Positions 1 through 17,100 of a stretch of DNA of 64,000 nucleotides are shown in pieces. This DNA comes from Piscicola geometra (lineage: Eukaryota; Annelida; Clitellata; Hirudinida; Piscicolidae): positions 7,832,431-7,896,430 of the forward strand of contig OX030963.1 in assembly GCA_943735955.1 (NCBI GenBank), given 5' to 3'. Below the pieces are notes generated by a model. That model saw nothing but the letters and a program-made list of their open reading frames with translations, did no database searches and was not told the DNA's origin. How positions within the stretch are numbered: the first letter of the stretch is position 1; every line of letters begins with the position of its first letter. Both the position numbers and the translations under genes were made by a program.

Positions 1-3000
1 AGGAAAAGATTGGGAGGGTGAAAGAGGAAAAGATTGGGAGGGTGAAGGAGAAAAAAATTGGAAGGGTGGAAGAGGAAAAGATTGGGAGATTGGAAGAGGA
101 AAAGATTGGGAGGGTAGAGGAGGAAAAGATTGGAAGGGTGGAAGAGGAAAAGATTGGAGAGGGTGGAAGAGGAAAAGATTGGAAGGGTGGAAGAGGAAAA
201 GATTGGAAGGGTGGAAGAGGAAAAGATTGAAAGGGTGGAAGAGGAAAAGATTGGGAGGGTTGAAAAGGAAAAGATTGGAAGGGTGGAAGAGGAAAAGATT
301 GGAAGGGTGGAAGAGGAAAAGATTGGGAGGGTTGAAAAGGAAAAGATTGGGAGGGTGGAAGAGGAAAAGATTGGGAGAGTGGAAAAGGAAATGATTGGGA
401 GGGTGGAAGAGGAAAAGATTGGGAGGGTGGAAGAGGAAAAGATTGGAAGGGTGGAAGAGGAAAAGATTGGGAGGGTGGAAAAGGAAATGATTGGGAGGGT
501 GGAAGAGGAAAAGATTGGAAGGGTGGAAGAGAAAAAGATTGGAAAAGTGGAAGAGGAGAAAATTGGAAGGGTGGAAGAGGAAAAGATTGGGAGAGTGGAA
601 GAGAAAAAGATTGGAAAAGTGGAAGAGGAAAAAATTGGAAGAGTGGAAGAGGAAAAGATTGGAAGGTTGGAAGAGGAAAAGATTGGAAGGGTGGGAGAGG
701 AAAAGATTGGAAAAGTGGAAGAGGAAAAGATTGAAAGAGTGGAAGAGGAAAAGATTGGGAGGGTGGAAGAGGAAAAGATTGGAAGGGTGGAAGAGGAAAT
801 GATTGGGAGGGTGAGAGAGGAAAAGATTGGAAGGGTGGAAGAGAAAAAGATTGGGAGGGTGGGAGAGGAAAAGATTGGAAGGGTGGAAGAGGAAATGATT
901 GGGAGGGTGGAAGAAGAAAAGATTGGGAGGGTGGAATAGAAAAGATTGCAAGGGTGGAAGAAGAAAAGATTGGAAGGGTGGGAAAGGAAAAGATTGGAAG
1001 GGTGGGAGAGGAATAGATTGGGAGGGTGGAAGAGGAAAAGATTGGAAGGGTGGAAGAGGAAAAGATTGGGAGGGTGGAAGAAGAAAAGATTGGAAGGGTG
1101 GAAGAGGAAAAGATTGGGAGGGTAGAAAAGGAATAGATTGGAAGGGTGGAAAAAGAAGAAAATGGAAGGGTGGAAGAGAAAAAGATTGGAAGGGTGGAAA
1201 AGGAAAAGATTGGAAGGGAGAAGAGGAAAAGATTGGAAGGGTGGAAGAAGAAAAGATTGGAAGGGTGGGAGAGGAAAAGATTGGGAGGGTGGGAGAGGAA
1301 AAGATTGCAAGGGTGGAAGAGGAAAAGATTGGGAGGGTGGAAGAAGAAAAGATTGGGAGGGTGGGAGAAGAAAAGATTGGGAGGGTGGAAGAGAAAAAGA
1401 TTGGGAAGGTGGAAGAGGAAAAAATTGGAAGGGTGGAAGAGGAAAAGATTGAAAGGGTGGAAGAGGAAAAGATTGGGAGGGTTGAAAAGGAAATGATTGG
1501 GAGGGTGGAAGAGGAAAAGATTGGGAGGGTGGAAGAGGAAAAGATTGGGAGGGTGGAAGAGGAAAAGATTGGAAGGGTGGAAGAAGAAAAGATTGGGAGG
1601 GTGGAAAAGGAAATGATTGGGAGGGTGGAAGAGGAAAAGATTGGAAGGGTGGAAGAGAAAAAGATTGGAAAAGTGGAAGAGGAAAAAATTGGAAGGGTGG
1701 AAGAGGAAAAGATTGGGAGGGTGGAAGAGAAAAAGATTGGAAAATTTGAAGAGGAAAAAATTGGAAGGGTGGAAGAGGAAAAGATTGGAAGGGTGGAAGA
1801 GGAAAAGATTGGAAGGGTGGAAGAGGAAAAGATTGGAAGGGTGGAAGAGGAAAAGATTGGAAAAGTGGAAGAGGAAAAGATTGGAAGAGTGGAAGAGGAA
1901 AAGATTGGGAGGGTGGAAGAGGAAAAGATTGGAAAAGTGGAAGAGGAAAAGATTGGAAGAGTGGAAGAGGAAAAGATTGGGAGGGTGGAAGAGGAAAAGA
2001 TTGGAAGGGTGGAAGAGGAAAAGATTAGGAGGGTTGAAGAGGAAAAGATTGGAAGGGTGGAAGAGGAAAAGATTGAAAGGGTGGAAGAGGAAAAGATTGG
2101 GAGGGTGGAAGAGGAAAAGATTGGAAGGGTGGAAGAGGAAAAGATTAGGAGGGTTGAAGAGGAAAAGATTGGAAGGGTGGAAGAGGAAATGATTGGGAGG
2201 GTGGGAGAGGAAAAGATTGGAAGGGTGGAAGAGGAAAAGATTGGAAGGGTGGAAAAGGAAAAGATTGGGAGGGTGGAAGAGGAAATGATTGGGAGGGTGG
2301 GAGAGGAAAAGATTGGAAGGGTGGAAGAGAAAAAGATTGGGAGGGTGGGAGAGGAAAAGATTGGAAGGGTGGAAAAGGAAAAGATTGGGAGGGTGGAAGA
2401 GGAAAAGATTGCAAGGGTGGAAGAAGAAAAAATTGGAAGGGTGGGAAAGGAAAAGATTGGAAGGGTGGGAGAGGAATAGATTGGGAGGGTGGAAGAGGAA
2501 AAGATTGGAAGGGTGGAAGAGGAAAAGATTGGGAGGGTGGAAGAAGAAAAGATTGGAAGGGTGGAAGAGGAAAAGATTGAGAGGGTAGAAAAGGAAGAGA
2601 TTGGAAGGGTGGAAAAAGAAGAAAATGGAAGGGTGGAAGAGAAAAAGATTGGGAGGGTGGGAAAGGAAATGATTGGGAGGGTGGAAGAGGAAAAGATTGG
2701 AAGGGAGAAGAGGGAAAGATTAGGAGGGTTGAAGAGGAAAAGATTGGAAGGGTGGAAGAGGAAATGATTGGGAGGGTGGGAGAGGAAAAGATTGGAAGGG
2801 TGGAAGAGAAAAAGATTGGGAGGGTGGGAGAGGAAAAGATTGGAAGGGTGGAAAAGGAAAAGATTGGGAGGGTGGAAGAGGAAATGATTGGGAGGGTGGG
2901 AGAGGAAAAGATTGGAAGGGTGGAAGAGAAAAAGATTGGGAGAGTGGGAGAGGAAAAGATTGGAAGGGTGGAAAAGGAAAAGATTGGGAGGGTTGAAGAG

Positions 3001-3792
3001 GAAAAGATTGCAAGGGTGGAAGAAGAAAAAATTGGAAGGGTGGGAAAGGAAAAGATTGGAAGGGTGGGAGAGGAATAGATTGGGAGGGTGGAAGAGGAAA
3101 AGATTGGAAGGGTGGAAGAGGAAAAGATTGGGAGGGTGGAAGAAGGAAAAGATTGGAAGGGTGGAAGAGGAAAAGATTGAGAGGGTAGAAAAGGAAGAGA
3201 TTGGAGGGTGGAAAAAGAAGAAATGAAGGGTGAAGAGAAAAAGATTGGGAGGGGTGGGAAAGGAAATGATTGGGAGGGTGGAAGAGGAAAAAGATTGGAA
3301 GGGAGAAGAGGGAAAGATTGGGAGGGTGGAAGAAGAAAAGATCTGGAAGGGTGGAAGAGGAAAAGATTGGGAGGGTAGAAAAGGAATAGATTGGGAAGGG
3401 TGGAAAAAGAAGAAAAATGGAAGGGTGGAAGAGAAAAAAGATTGGAAGGGTGGAAAAGGAAAAGATTGGAAGGGAGAAGAGGAAAAGATTGGAAGGGTGG
3501 AAAGAAGAAAAGATGGGAGGGTGGAAGCGGAGACGATTGGGAGGGTGGAAGAGAAAAAGAATTGGGAAGGTGGAAGAGGAAAAAATTGGAAGGGTGGAAG
3601 AGGAAAGATTGAAAGGGTGAAGAGGAAAAGATTGGGAGGGTTGAAAAGGAAATGATTGGGAGGGTGGAAGAGGAAAAGTTGGGAGGGTGAAGAGGGAAAA
3701 AGATTGGGAGGGTGGAAGAGGAAAAGATTGGAAGGGTGGAAGAGGAAAAAGATTGGGAGGGTGGAAAAGGAAATGATTGGGAGGGTGGAAGA
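1..3792. repeat. 24-bp minisatellite, about 158 copies
   Basis: The whole segment is tandem copies of a purine-rich 24-bp unit of the form GATTGGGAGGGTGGAAGAGG plus AAAA, with scattered substitutions (aaaatg, gggaga, aaaagt variants). Because the period is a multiple of three, long open frames appear on both strands (reading EEEKIGRV on plus, SSTLPIF on minus). These are consequences of the period, not genes. Near 3120-3790 single-base indels become frequent, which may be real divergence or poor consensus beside the gap. The array starts before the window and runs into the N gap. Confidence 0.95.
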
Positions 3793-3992
3793 NNNNNNNN
3801 NNNNNNNNNNNNNNNNNNNNNNNNNNNNNNNNNNNNNNNNNNNNNNNNNNNNNNNNNNNNNNNNNNNNNNNNNNNNNNNNNNNNNNNNNNNNNNNNNNNN
3901 NNNNNNNNNNNNNNNNNNNNNNNNNNNNNNNNNNNNNNNNNNNNNNNNNNNNNNNNNNNNNNNNNNNNNNNNNNNNNNNNNNNNNNNNNNNN
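3793..3992. other. assembly gap (200 N)
   Basis: Two hundred consecutive N. The left side is the 24-bp minisatellite and the right side a CA microsatellite, so the true length is unknown and the break is probably repeat-induced. Confidence 0.99.
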
Positions 3993-4028
<36 letters not shown>

Positions 4029-4117
4029 ACACACACACACATACACACACATACACGCACACACACACACACACAAATATACACATACACACACCCACAA
4101 ACGCACACACAAACACA
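3993..4117. repeat. (CA)n microsatellite
   Basis: Dinucleotide CA run with a few T and G interruptions, directly after the N gap. Open frames reading THTHTH are spurious. Confidence 0.95.
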
Positions 4118-4450
4118 TGCGTACTTAAATACATATAAATACGTCACAACGAATAAGGTAAGGGAGTGTAGAACTTGCATCACTAACAACTTACTACATG
4201 CAAATAGTCAACTTTAATTCGAATAAAATTGAATATAACTGTGACTAATAGAGTTTAAGTAGAGTTATTTTGAAATTTCCACAAGATATAAGATGAAATG
4301 CGAAGATAACTTATTCAACACTTTTGGAGAAAAGACGGTGACATGATATGAAGGAACTCAGCTGAAAAGTGGCGGCTTCAGACATTCACCAGAATACAAC
4401 TGTTCGAGATTCCACTCGCAAAAACTGTCGACAAACACGGATTACAAAGA
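4118..4450. other. 5' flank of the SDR gene
   Basis: AT-rich sequence between the CA repeat and the first ATG of the SDR gene. It presumably holds the promoter and 5' UTR, but I see no convincing TATA box, initiator or other regulatory motif. Confidence 0.4.
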
Positions 4451-8777
<4,327 letters not shown>

Positions 8778-8936
8778 ATGTGTGTGTGTTAGTGTGTGTT
8801 ATGAATGAATTTCTTTCCATGCCTTTATTCTCCTTGCCAACTATTTTCGAACCTTTATCCATTTTGTTTTAAAATTTATTTTTGAAGCTACATGGATTGT
8901 ATCATCGGAATTGAAACAGACTCAAATACACGAAAG

Positions 8937-8942
8937 AATAAA
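8937..8942 (+). promoter_or_regulatory. polyadenylation signal AATAAA, SDR gene
   Basis: Canonical AATAAA 160 bp after the SDR stop codon, in an AT-rich 3' UTR. It is the first canonical hexamer downstream of the stop. Confidence 0.6.
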
Positions 8943-9104
8943 ATATATTTCAATTCTTTGGTGCTGCCATCTAGGTAGCTGCTTAAACCATTTGATAAAC
9001 TTGTAGAATTAACGGTATTGGGTAAACTCAACATTAAGAAATAATTTTTATTTTACTCATTCTACCCAGCACTACCAGCACTGTAGAACGTTCATTTGGG
9101 ATAC

Positions 9105-9983
9105 TTTGGAAATCGTACTCGGAAGCATAGACAGAGCAATATAAAAACAGCTGATGGCAATGTTTATTTATTTCTTGAATCAGCTGATTGTTGGTTTCTA
9201 ACAATAACAAGAAGCGGCCATATTATTTTAGATTTCGGCAAACTATCCGAGGCGAGATATATCGTAAAATGAACAATAACTGAGGCTTCTTTTACTTCTT
9301 TTTTTAAATATTTTTTTCAAAGTTATATGATAGTTCCCGATATATATTTCGGCAAACTATCTGAGGCGAGATATATCGTAAAATAAACAATAAATTAGGC
9401 TTCTTTACTTCTTTGACGAATACTTTTTTGAGTAATTTATAATAATTTTACTCAGTAATGTCAAATCTGGTATATATTTCGGCAAACTATCTGAGGCGAG
9501 ATGTATCGTAAAATAAAAATAAATACTGAATACTTTTTTGAGTAATTAATAATAGTTTTATTCATAATGTCAAATCTGATCACATTAAAATTATTCAAAT
9601 TGATATTCCTATTTATATACATAAACAATTACCGAGTCCATCGTAATCCTAAAAAATAGATGAAACCACTTTATTTAACTAAAAAATATTTTAAAAATTC
9701 AGAAATATTATCCTAAATTGTTTAATAAAAAGCTTTAGCTTTATATTTTTGGTCAGAGCAATAAAGTCATCAGCAAAATGTTTTACTAGTAATATTATAA
9801 AAGTCGAAAGATCTGCGTGGTTCTTAACTCTCTAAACTAAACTAATATGAAAAAAAATCTTATTAATTTGAAGTATTTTATTTTGCCTGCAATACCGTTT
9901 TGTTACCATACAGCTATTTCAACATTGGAAATTTATATAAATCGTTAATCTCATTTGCATAAATTATGAGTACGATTTCCAAA
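9105..9983. mobile_element. candidate non-autonomous element with inverted ends and internal triplication
   Basis: TTTGGAAATCGTACTC at 9105-9120 is matched exactly in inverse orientation at 9968-9983, and the similarity extends a few bases further (GGG T/A-rich, GTTCATTT). Inside are three direct copies of a segment with TTTCGGCAAACTATCTGAGG starting near 9233, 9347 and 9477. No coding capacity and no clear target duplication. It may be a MITE-like element or the remains of one. Confidence 0.4.
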
Positions 9984-10000
9984 CTAAACCCGTTCATTTA

Positions 10001-11103
10001 GCTTCCTTCGGTGAATTTAAACATGGCTGAAAGTTAGTGAAAACCGACTCAATGGATTGGCCATGTTGAGCATTCATCGTCAAATTTAGCAAACAAGAAA
10101 CAACCTATTGAAAATGAATTGTGAATTTGTCCAGTAAATCTCAAAACTTTTAAAGAAACATTTTTTCTGTATATTATGCAAATTTTTCCTCATCATATAA
10201 AAAAAATTATTTTTTCAATCAATAATAAGCATTAGTCTTTTCTTTGTGTTGAAACATGCAAACCTTTTTTTAGTGTATAGAAAAACTGCCTATCTTTTTA
10301 TTCGGAGCTGGATACACCCATGGCCACACACCAACACCAAGAGAGCACATTCAACACCACAATAACATCATTATCACCACATCACCATAATTTCCACAAA
10401 AGTATCATTTTCAGTTGTGGCTGCGACAGAAAAGGTCTTTGCCAAAACTGCAACTGCTGGCTTCCCTTTTGTTATTGCATATCACTTGGTTCACTGCGGC
10501 AATTCATGAACAAAATCTTAAAAGTAGTGTTGGAGTGCGACCAGAGGTGCAGAAATAAATTCTTGCCAAGACTGAAACTGTTGTTGGTGTGGCTGGTTTT
10601 CCCCTTTTTAATGCAGCTCAACCAGTTTGCTGAAGCCATTCTTCAAAAGACTGGAAACGACCAACATTCAAAACACCAATCAAATTAATACTATTTAATT
10701 ATTATTCAAAGTTGCTATTAAGAAATAGTATACTCAAAACCGTTTATTCTACAAATGTATCGAATGGTTAAGCGGCTGCTAATATGGCAGCTGCTAAACA
10801 AAGATCCCAAAAAACTTCTCGAGCTTAGTCTGCGAGTTAAACTACTTAAGTTAATATAAATAATAAAAAAAATATAAATAAATAAATATAAATATATAAA
10901 TAAATATAAATATATAAAAATATATATATATACACAACACGACACCACATTCGAGGTCGGACCGGGTACCCGATCTGACCTTTAATTGACACATTTATAA
11001 TGGGTTGTGAGCTACAATTATAATGTTACGATAACGAAAAATTAATCCACATTGTAACGAAGTGTATTTAAAAAAAAAGAGTTGATACCAATTTCTATTT
11101 GAG
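10001..11103. other. spacer and ABCD4 3' UTR region, no gene recognised
   Basis: AT-rich spacer between the convergent SDR and ABCD4 genes. It contains a 122-codon open frame at 10320-10688 that I do not recognise and do not call, and an (AATATAAAT)n tract at about 10850-10935. On the minus strand ATTAAA at 10981-10986 and AATAAA at 10743-10748 are candidate polyadenylation signals for ABCD4, 118 and 356 bp beyond its stop. Confidence 0.5.
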
Positions 11104-14100
11104 TCATAGCTTTGTTGCCATAGGTTCGCAAGTACCAGTTCCTAACAAGTTTAACCTGCTTTCATCTAACACAACAACATCACAAATATCGCTATTCATT
11201 TTCATAATTCTATTCAAACAACCTCTCACACGATCATCATCATCATTATCATCATTATCGTTACATTGATTATACAAAATCTTTTGAGGCGCACATATTA
11301 ACGACATGCTCTCATTCGCATCATCATCATCACAGTCACCATACCCACCTCCGTCCCAACCACCATTTGAAGGAGATGAACTTTCCGCGCCAATTCCTTG
11401 AAACTTTTGAAGTTCACTCGCACTTCTATCTTCCCTGAGGCTCCTTCCACTCCTTCCACCCTCATTCCCTCCACCAACGTCATCTCCATCAGCCCCCATA
11501 CAACCATTATTATCGGGGCTTATCAGCCTCAACGACCACCCACCATCCTTCTTCAAGCGCAACTCTTTGTGGTGAAACCTTTAAGAATGTACGTATACTA
11601 TCTTCATTATCTATCATTATCATCATCATCCTCCTCATCATCGTCACATCCACCACATCACACCACACCTCATCACACCACATATCCACCACACCACACC
11701 TCCAAAACACCACACAACACCTCCACCACACCACACCTCCACCACACAACACCACACCTCTACCACACCACACTTCCACCACACCACACCTCTACCACAC
11801 TACACTTCCACCACACCACACCTCTACCTCACCACACTCCCACCACACCACACCACACAACACTTCCACCACACCACACCACACCTCCACCTCCACCACA
11901 TCACACCTCCACCACACAACACCACACCTTCACCACATTACACATCCATCACACTAAACCACACCTCCACCACACCACACCTCCACCACACCACACCTCC
12001 ACCACACCACACCTCCACCACACCACACCTCCACCACACCACACCTCCACCTCCACCACACCACACCTCCACCACACTAAACCACACCTTCACCACACAA
12101 CACCTCGACCACATTTCCCCAACATCACCATCGCATCATCATCGTATTCATCGTCATCATCATCGTATTCATCGTCATCACCATCATCATCTTCATCATC
12201 TTAATCATGATCATCATCATGATTTTTACCACCACCATCCCCCCCTCACTGAAGCAGACTCTTGCGATGGCCGACAGAGAAGAGGGTGATGTTCTGGTGC
12301 ATGCAGTGCCTGTACAACCTGCCTTCCAAACACTCCCCTATTTGACTGGTCGCCTCGTCCAGCACTGCGAAAGATCGTGCGTGTTCGATGGCGGTTGATG
12401 GACTTTCACTCCGACCATTAGTGGCTTACTTCACTAGAAATATTCTCCTGCCATTAATTCCTGCTTTATTATTTTTTTGCATCCCTTAAATAGCAGTCTA
12501 AGTTTTCTCTTGAGTTTTTTTGTCTTAGCACATTATAAAGACATAAAATTGAACCCAAAAAGACATTTTTGAAGTCATATATACTATTTTTATTTAAATT
12601 GTTAATTCACTAATTTGATTTTTGCTAACCACGTTTTTATATCTGTCAGAATCAGCTGTGAGCGGAGCTAATAATTTAGACAGACGACCCTGAAAAGTGC
12701 GCATTATACAAACACTTTCAAGAGAAAAATTGGTCCTAAGAAATTTTAGCCCAGCGCAAGCCATGCTTCGGACAATTTTTTAAAAATTGCCCTTGAAAAG
12801 TTTAGAGTTAGAGATATTTTCGAAGCAACATTTTCGTTAAAATCTCTTTTTCCAAGATCTATTTTAGCTGAAAACTATTTTTTTAAAGATCTGTTTTGTT
12901 CTTAATACTTTAATGGCATGGTGTTCGTGAATGAGTGAACAAAAGAATTTTATTTAAATTACCACTGAAAGTGGTTTTATAGCATACAAATTATAATTAA
13001 AACAATAGTAATTAAAACAATAGTAATTAAAACAATAGTAATTAAAACAATAGTAATTAAAACAATAGTAATTAAAACAATAGTAATTAAACCAATAGTA
13101 ATTAAAACAATAGTAATTAAAACAATAGTAATTAAAACAATAGTAATTAAAACAATAGTAATTAAAACAATAGTAATTAAAATTAATAGTAATTAAAACA
13201 ATGATACCGGCGAAGGAAGGCTTGTGGTAAAAGAGTCTCACAAAGGCGATCCTCTGAGCCTCCCCCGGCGAGAGCACGTCTGCCCTGAAGAGATCATCGA
13301 ACGTATTTGAGTGCTGCACTGTCGTGAACAACATGTGTCAAGCGCACCTTCCACTTAAAACAGAAGCTAGTGCGCATTCTACATCGAGTTTTGCGGTATA
13401 GAAAGCTTTCCAAGGCACATTACCAGGCACTCAGGTAGCAACCGCCTTGGAAAATATTCTAATTAGCTAAAAATAACCTCGCGTTGTACAAATCCAAATT
13501 TCATAACAAAATCTAATAGTTAACCTTTTTTTGAATGTCTAAATCAAATCTTTGCAAATATTTTGAACTTCTCAATGTTCAGATCAAAGAAATCAAATTT
13601 CGAAAGAATGTCGGAAACTTTAAACTTTGGTGAACTATAAAAAGTGAAAAATGTTTTGGAAACTTTGTAAAACTTCTGAAATATCAACTTTTTGAAGAAA
13701 TTTTAAAAATAATGAAAAGTTTCACGAAAGTTGAAAGAAAAATAATGTAGGCTCAAAAGTCCTTGAAACCCTCATTCATTTTGACAGATCAGCGCTGTCT
13801 GTGATTCATTTTAAGTCCAATTGTCCGAGTTCAAAAACTGAATAACTTTTAAACCGATTACAATATTTGACAAATTAAAACGGATTTAAGTTCTGTAAAC
13901 CTTAAACCAAAGTATAATCATCTAATAATTTTAATAATTTGAATGATGGTGACTAGCTATACATGAAAGAAAAAAAATGTTGGATTAGGGGCAAAGATAT
14001 TTTTAAAAAAAGATAATTTGATTATAATCAATAAAAATGTGAGAAAGAAAATATATTGGAAAGACAAATAAAAACAAATAAAATCACTAATAAAGGCTCA

Positions 14101-17100
14101 CCAATGCCAGTCATTGTCGGCGTCGAGAGAGCCTGCCCTGTTGAGTAACTGGGTCAGGTCAGCCAGCATGAGTAATTGGATGATTTCTGGGTCACGCTCT
14201 GAACCACAATGCCTCTCCTCCAATGGAAAAACAATCTGTGGCGAAGCGCACGGCGGGTGAGGGAAGGGGAGGAGTTTGATGTAATAATAAGATACTAGCA
14301 TATCAAAGAGAAAGCAATACAAACTGGAAAAAATCACAATCAGGAGAACCTGTTGTCGCAGGCTGCCATTGGTGAGGTAGGACCTCTGAGGCAGGAAGAA
14401 GACGCCTCCCCTGCCATGCTCCAGCCTCCTCTCTATAGTGCCTTGATGGTGTCGGTGACGATGGTGATGATGACTACTATTATTACTATTATTTGAATTC
14501 ATTAGTCATAGAGAATATCTTCGGACTTTGCAGATCAAAAAAACGACGATAACTTCACTTCAACGGCCAGTAAAGACGACAGTAAAATACTTTTCGCATT
14601 AAATTTATTTTGACTTTTTGGACTTTTGAAGATGATTGTTGGACCTCAATGGATATCCCATTCACTAACGTATTATGAAAAATAAGCAAAAATTAGTATA
14701 TCTCAGATAAATATTCGGCCACGTTATCGTTTTAAAATACTTCTGCAGCTGAAAGTGCATGTACATGAACATAACATAGCTGTTTGCAAGTTAGAGTTTT
14801 TTTCCTTCTGAAACTTTCACCCACTCTAGTGAATCTCACATTAATTTTTTTCTGCACCGAATCCGCAGCCGCAGAAGATACAAGCATACTTCAAAAGTCT
14901 GCCGCTACACAAACCCTTGGAGAGCGGCCAAAGCCCGTCAAGGAGGCGGAGTAGAGAGGTTTTTCCGACGGCAGAGTCTCCAGTCACGATGATGTTTGTT
15001 CCACTCGCCACCTGCAGACTCAAGTCTGAGAGCGTTGCAAGGAGGATGAAGAAGTGGAGTGGGTGGGAAAGAAAGGAGGAAGGTGAGGTGGGTTGAAAGA
15101 GGGTGGAGTGGGTGGGAAAGAAAGGAGGAAGGTGAGATGGGTTGAAAGAGGGTGAAGTGGGTTGTCATAGAAAGAAAGTTGGATAGGCGAAAGGAAAGGA
15201 ATAGGGTAAAATGGTTTGAAAAAGGTGAAAGGGTGTGATCGGTGTGAAGAAAGAAGGTATATATTTAAAATTCTGTTTATCAGTCGCTATATCAATTGAT
15301 TAATGGAGTTAAACCTTTGCACAGCACTCTGTCCACCACCCCTGCTTGCACCACCCTCACGTCCACACTAAAGAGGATATAGGCGACTTTGTTGTTGTTT
15401 TTGTTATTGTTATTGTTGTTGTTGTTGCTTTTTCCGTTGACGTATTCCATTTGTACGAGATTCCTATTTCTTGTGCTGAAAAGATAAAATAAAGATTAAT
15501 TAAAAAGAACAGAAAATGAAGGAATGGCGTCAGGAATTAAAAGATGGAGGGATGATTAAGAAATGGAAAGATGGAGGGATGATTAAGAAATGGAAAGATG
15601 GAGGGATGATTAAGAAATGGAAAGATGGAGGGATGATTAAGAAATGGAAAGATGGAGGGATGATTAAGAAATGGAAAGATGGAGGGATGATTAAGAAATG
15701 GAAAGATGGAGGGATGATTAAGAAATGGAAAAATGGAGGGATGATTAAGAAATGGAAAGATGGAGGGATGATTAAGAAATGGAAAGATGGAGGGATGATT
15801 AAAAAATGGTGAGATAGAGGGATGATTAAGAAATGGAAAGATGGAGGGATGATTAAGAAATGGAAAGATGGAGGGATGATTAAAAAATGGTGAGATAGAG
15901 GGATGATTAAGAAATGGAAAAATGGAGGGATGATTAAGAAATGGAAAGATGGAGGGATGATTAAGAAATGGAAAGATGGAGGGATGATTAAGAAATGGAA
16001 AGATGGAGGGATGATTAAGAAATGGAAAGATGGAGGGATGATTAAGAAATGGAAAGATGGAGGGATGATTAAGAAATGGAAAGATGGAGGGATGATTAAG
16101 AAATGAAAAGATGGAGGGATGATTAAGAAATGGAAAGATGGAGGGATGATTAAGAAATGGAAAGATGGAGGGATGATTAAGAAATGGAAAGATGGAGGGA
16201 TGATTAAGAAATGGAAAAATGGAGGGATGATTAAGAAATGGAAAGATGGAGGGATGATTAAGAAATGGAAAGATGGAGGGATGATTAAGAAATGAAAAGA
16301 TGGAGGGATGATTAAGAAATGGAAAGATGGAGGGATGATTAAGAAATGGAAAGATGGAGGGATGATTAAGAAATGGAAAGATGGAGGGATGATTAAGAAA
16401 TGGAAAGATGGAGGGATGATTAAGAAATGGAAAGATGGAGGGATGATTAAGAAATGGAAAAATGGAGGGATGATTAAGAAATGGAAAGATGGAGGGATGA
16501 TTAAGAAATGGAAAGATGGAGGGATGATTAAGAAATGGAAAAATGGAGGGATGATTAAGAAATGGAAAGATGGAGGGATGATTAAGAAATGGAAAGATGG
16601 AGGGATGATTAAGAAATAGAAAGATGGAGGGATGATTAAGAAATGGAAAAATGGAGGGATGATTAAGAAATGGAAAGATGGAGGGATGATTAAGAAATGA
16701 AAAGATGAAAAGGAATGAAGGGATTATGAAGGAATGAAAAAGGAATGAAGAGATGATGAAGGAATGAAGGGATGATGAAGGAATGAAGGGATGATGAAGG
16801 AATGAAGGGATGATGAAGGAATAAATGGATGATGAAGGAATGAAGGGATGATGAAGGAATGAAGGGATGATGAAGGAATGAAGGAATGATGAAGGAATGA
16901 AGGAATGATGAAGGAATGAAGGGATTATGAAGGAATGAAGGGATGATGAAGGAATGAAGGGATGATAAAGGAATAAAGGGATGATGAAGGAATGAAGGGA
17001 TGATGAAGGAATGAAGGGATGATGAAGGAATGAAGGGATGATGAAGGAATGAAGGGATGATGAAGGAATGAAGGGATGATGAAGGAATGAAGGGATGATG

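Noticed and set aside
130..4189. Long open frames on both strands through 1-4200 (EEEKIGRV and SSTLPIF repeats)
   Set aside because: They follow from a 24-bp unit without stops; both strands and several frames are open together, which coding selection would not produce, and the frames cross the N gap.
9070..9125. hAT dimerisation-like reading STTSTVERSFGILW
   Set aside because: Only about 14 residues resemble the hAT pattern and the frame breaks at once; too short to call a transposase remnant.
10320..10688. 122-codon open frame
   Set aside because: No recognised domain, no splice or homology support, and it lies in the spacer downstream of the SDR polyadenylation signal; may be chance or a repeat remnant.
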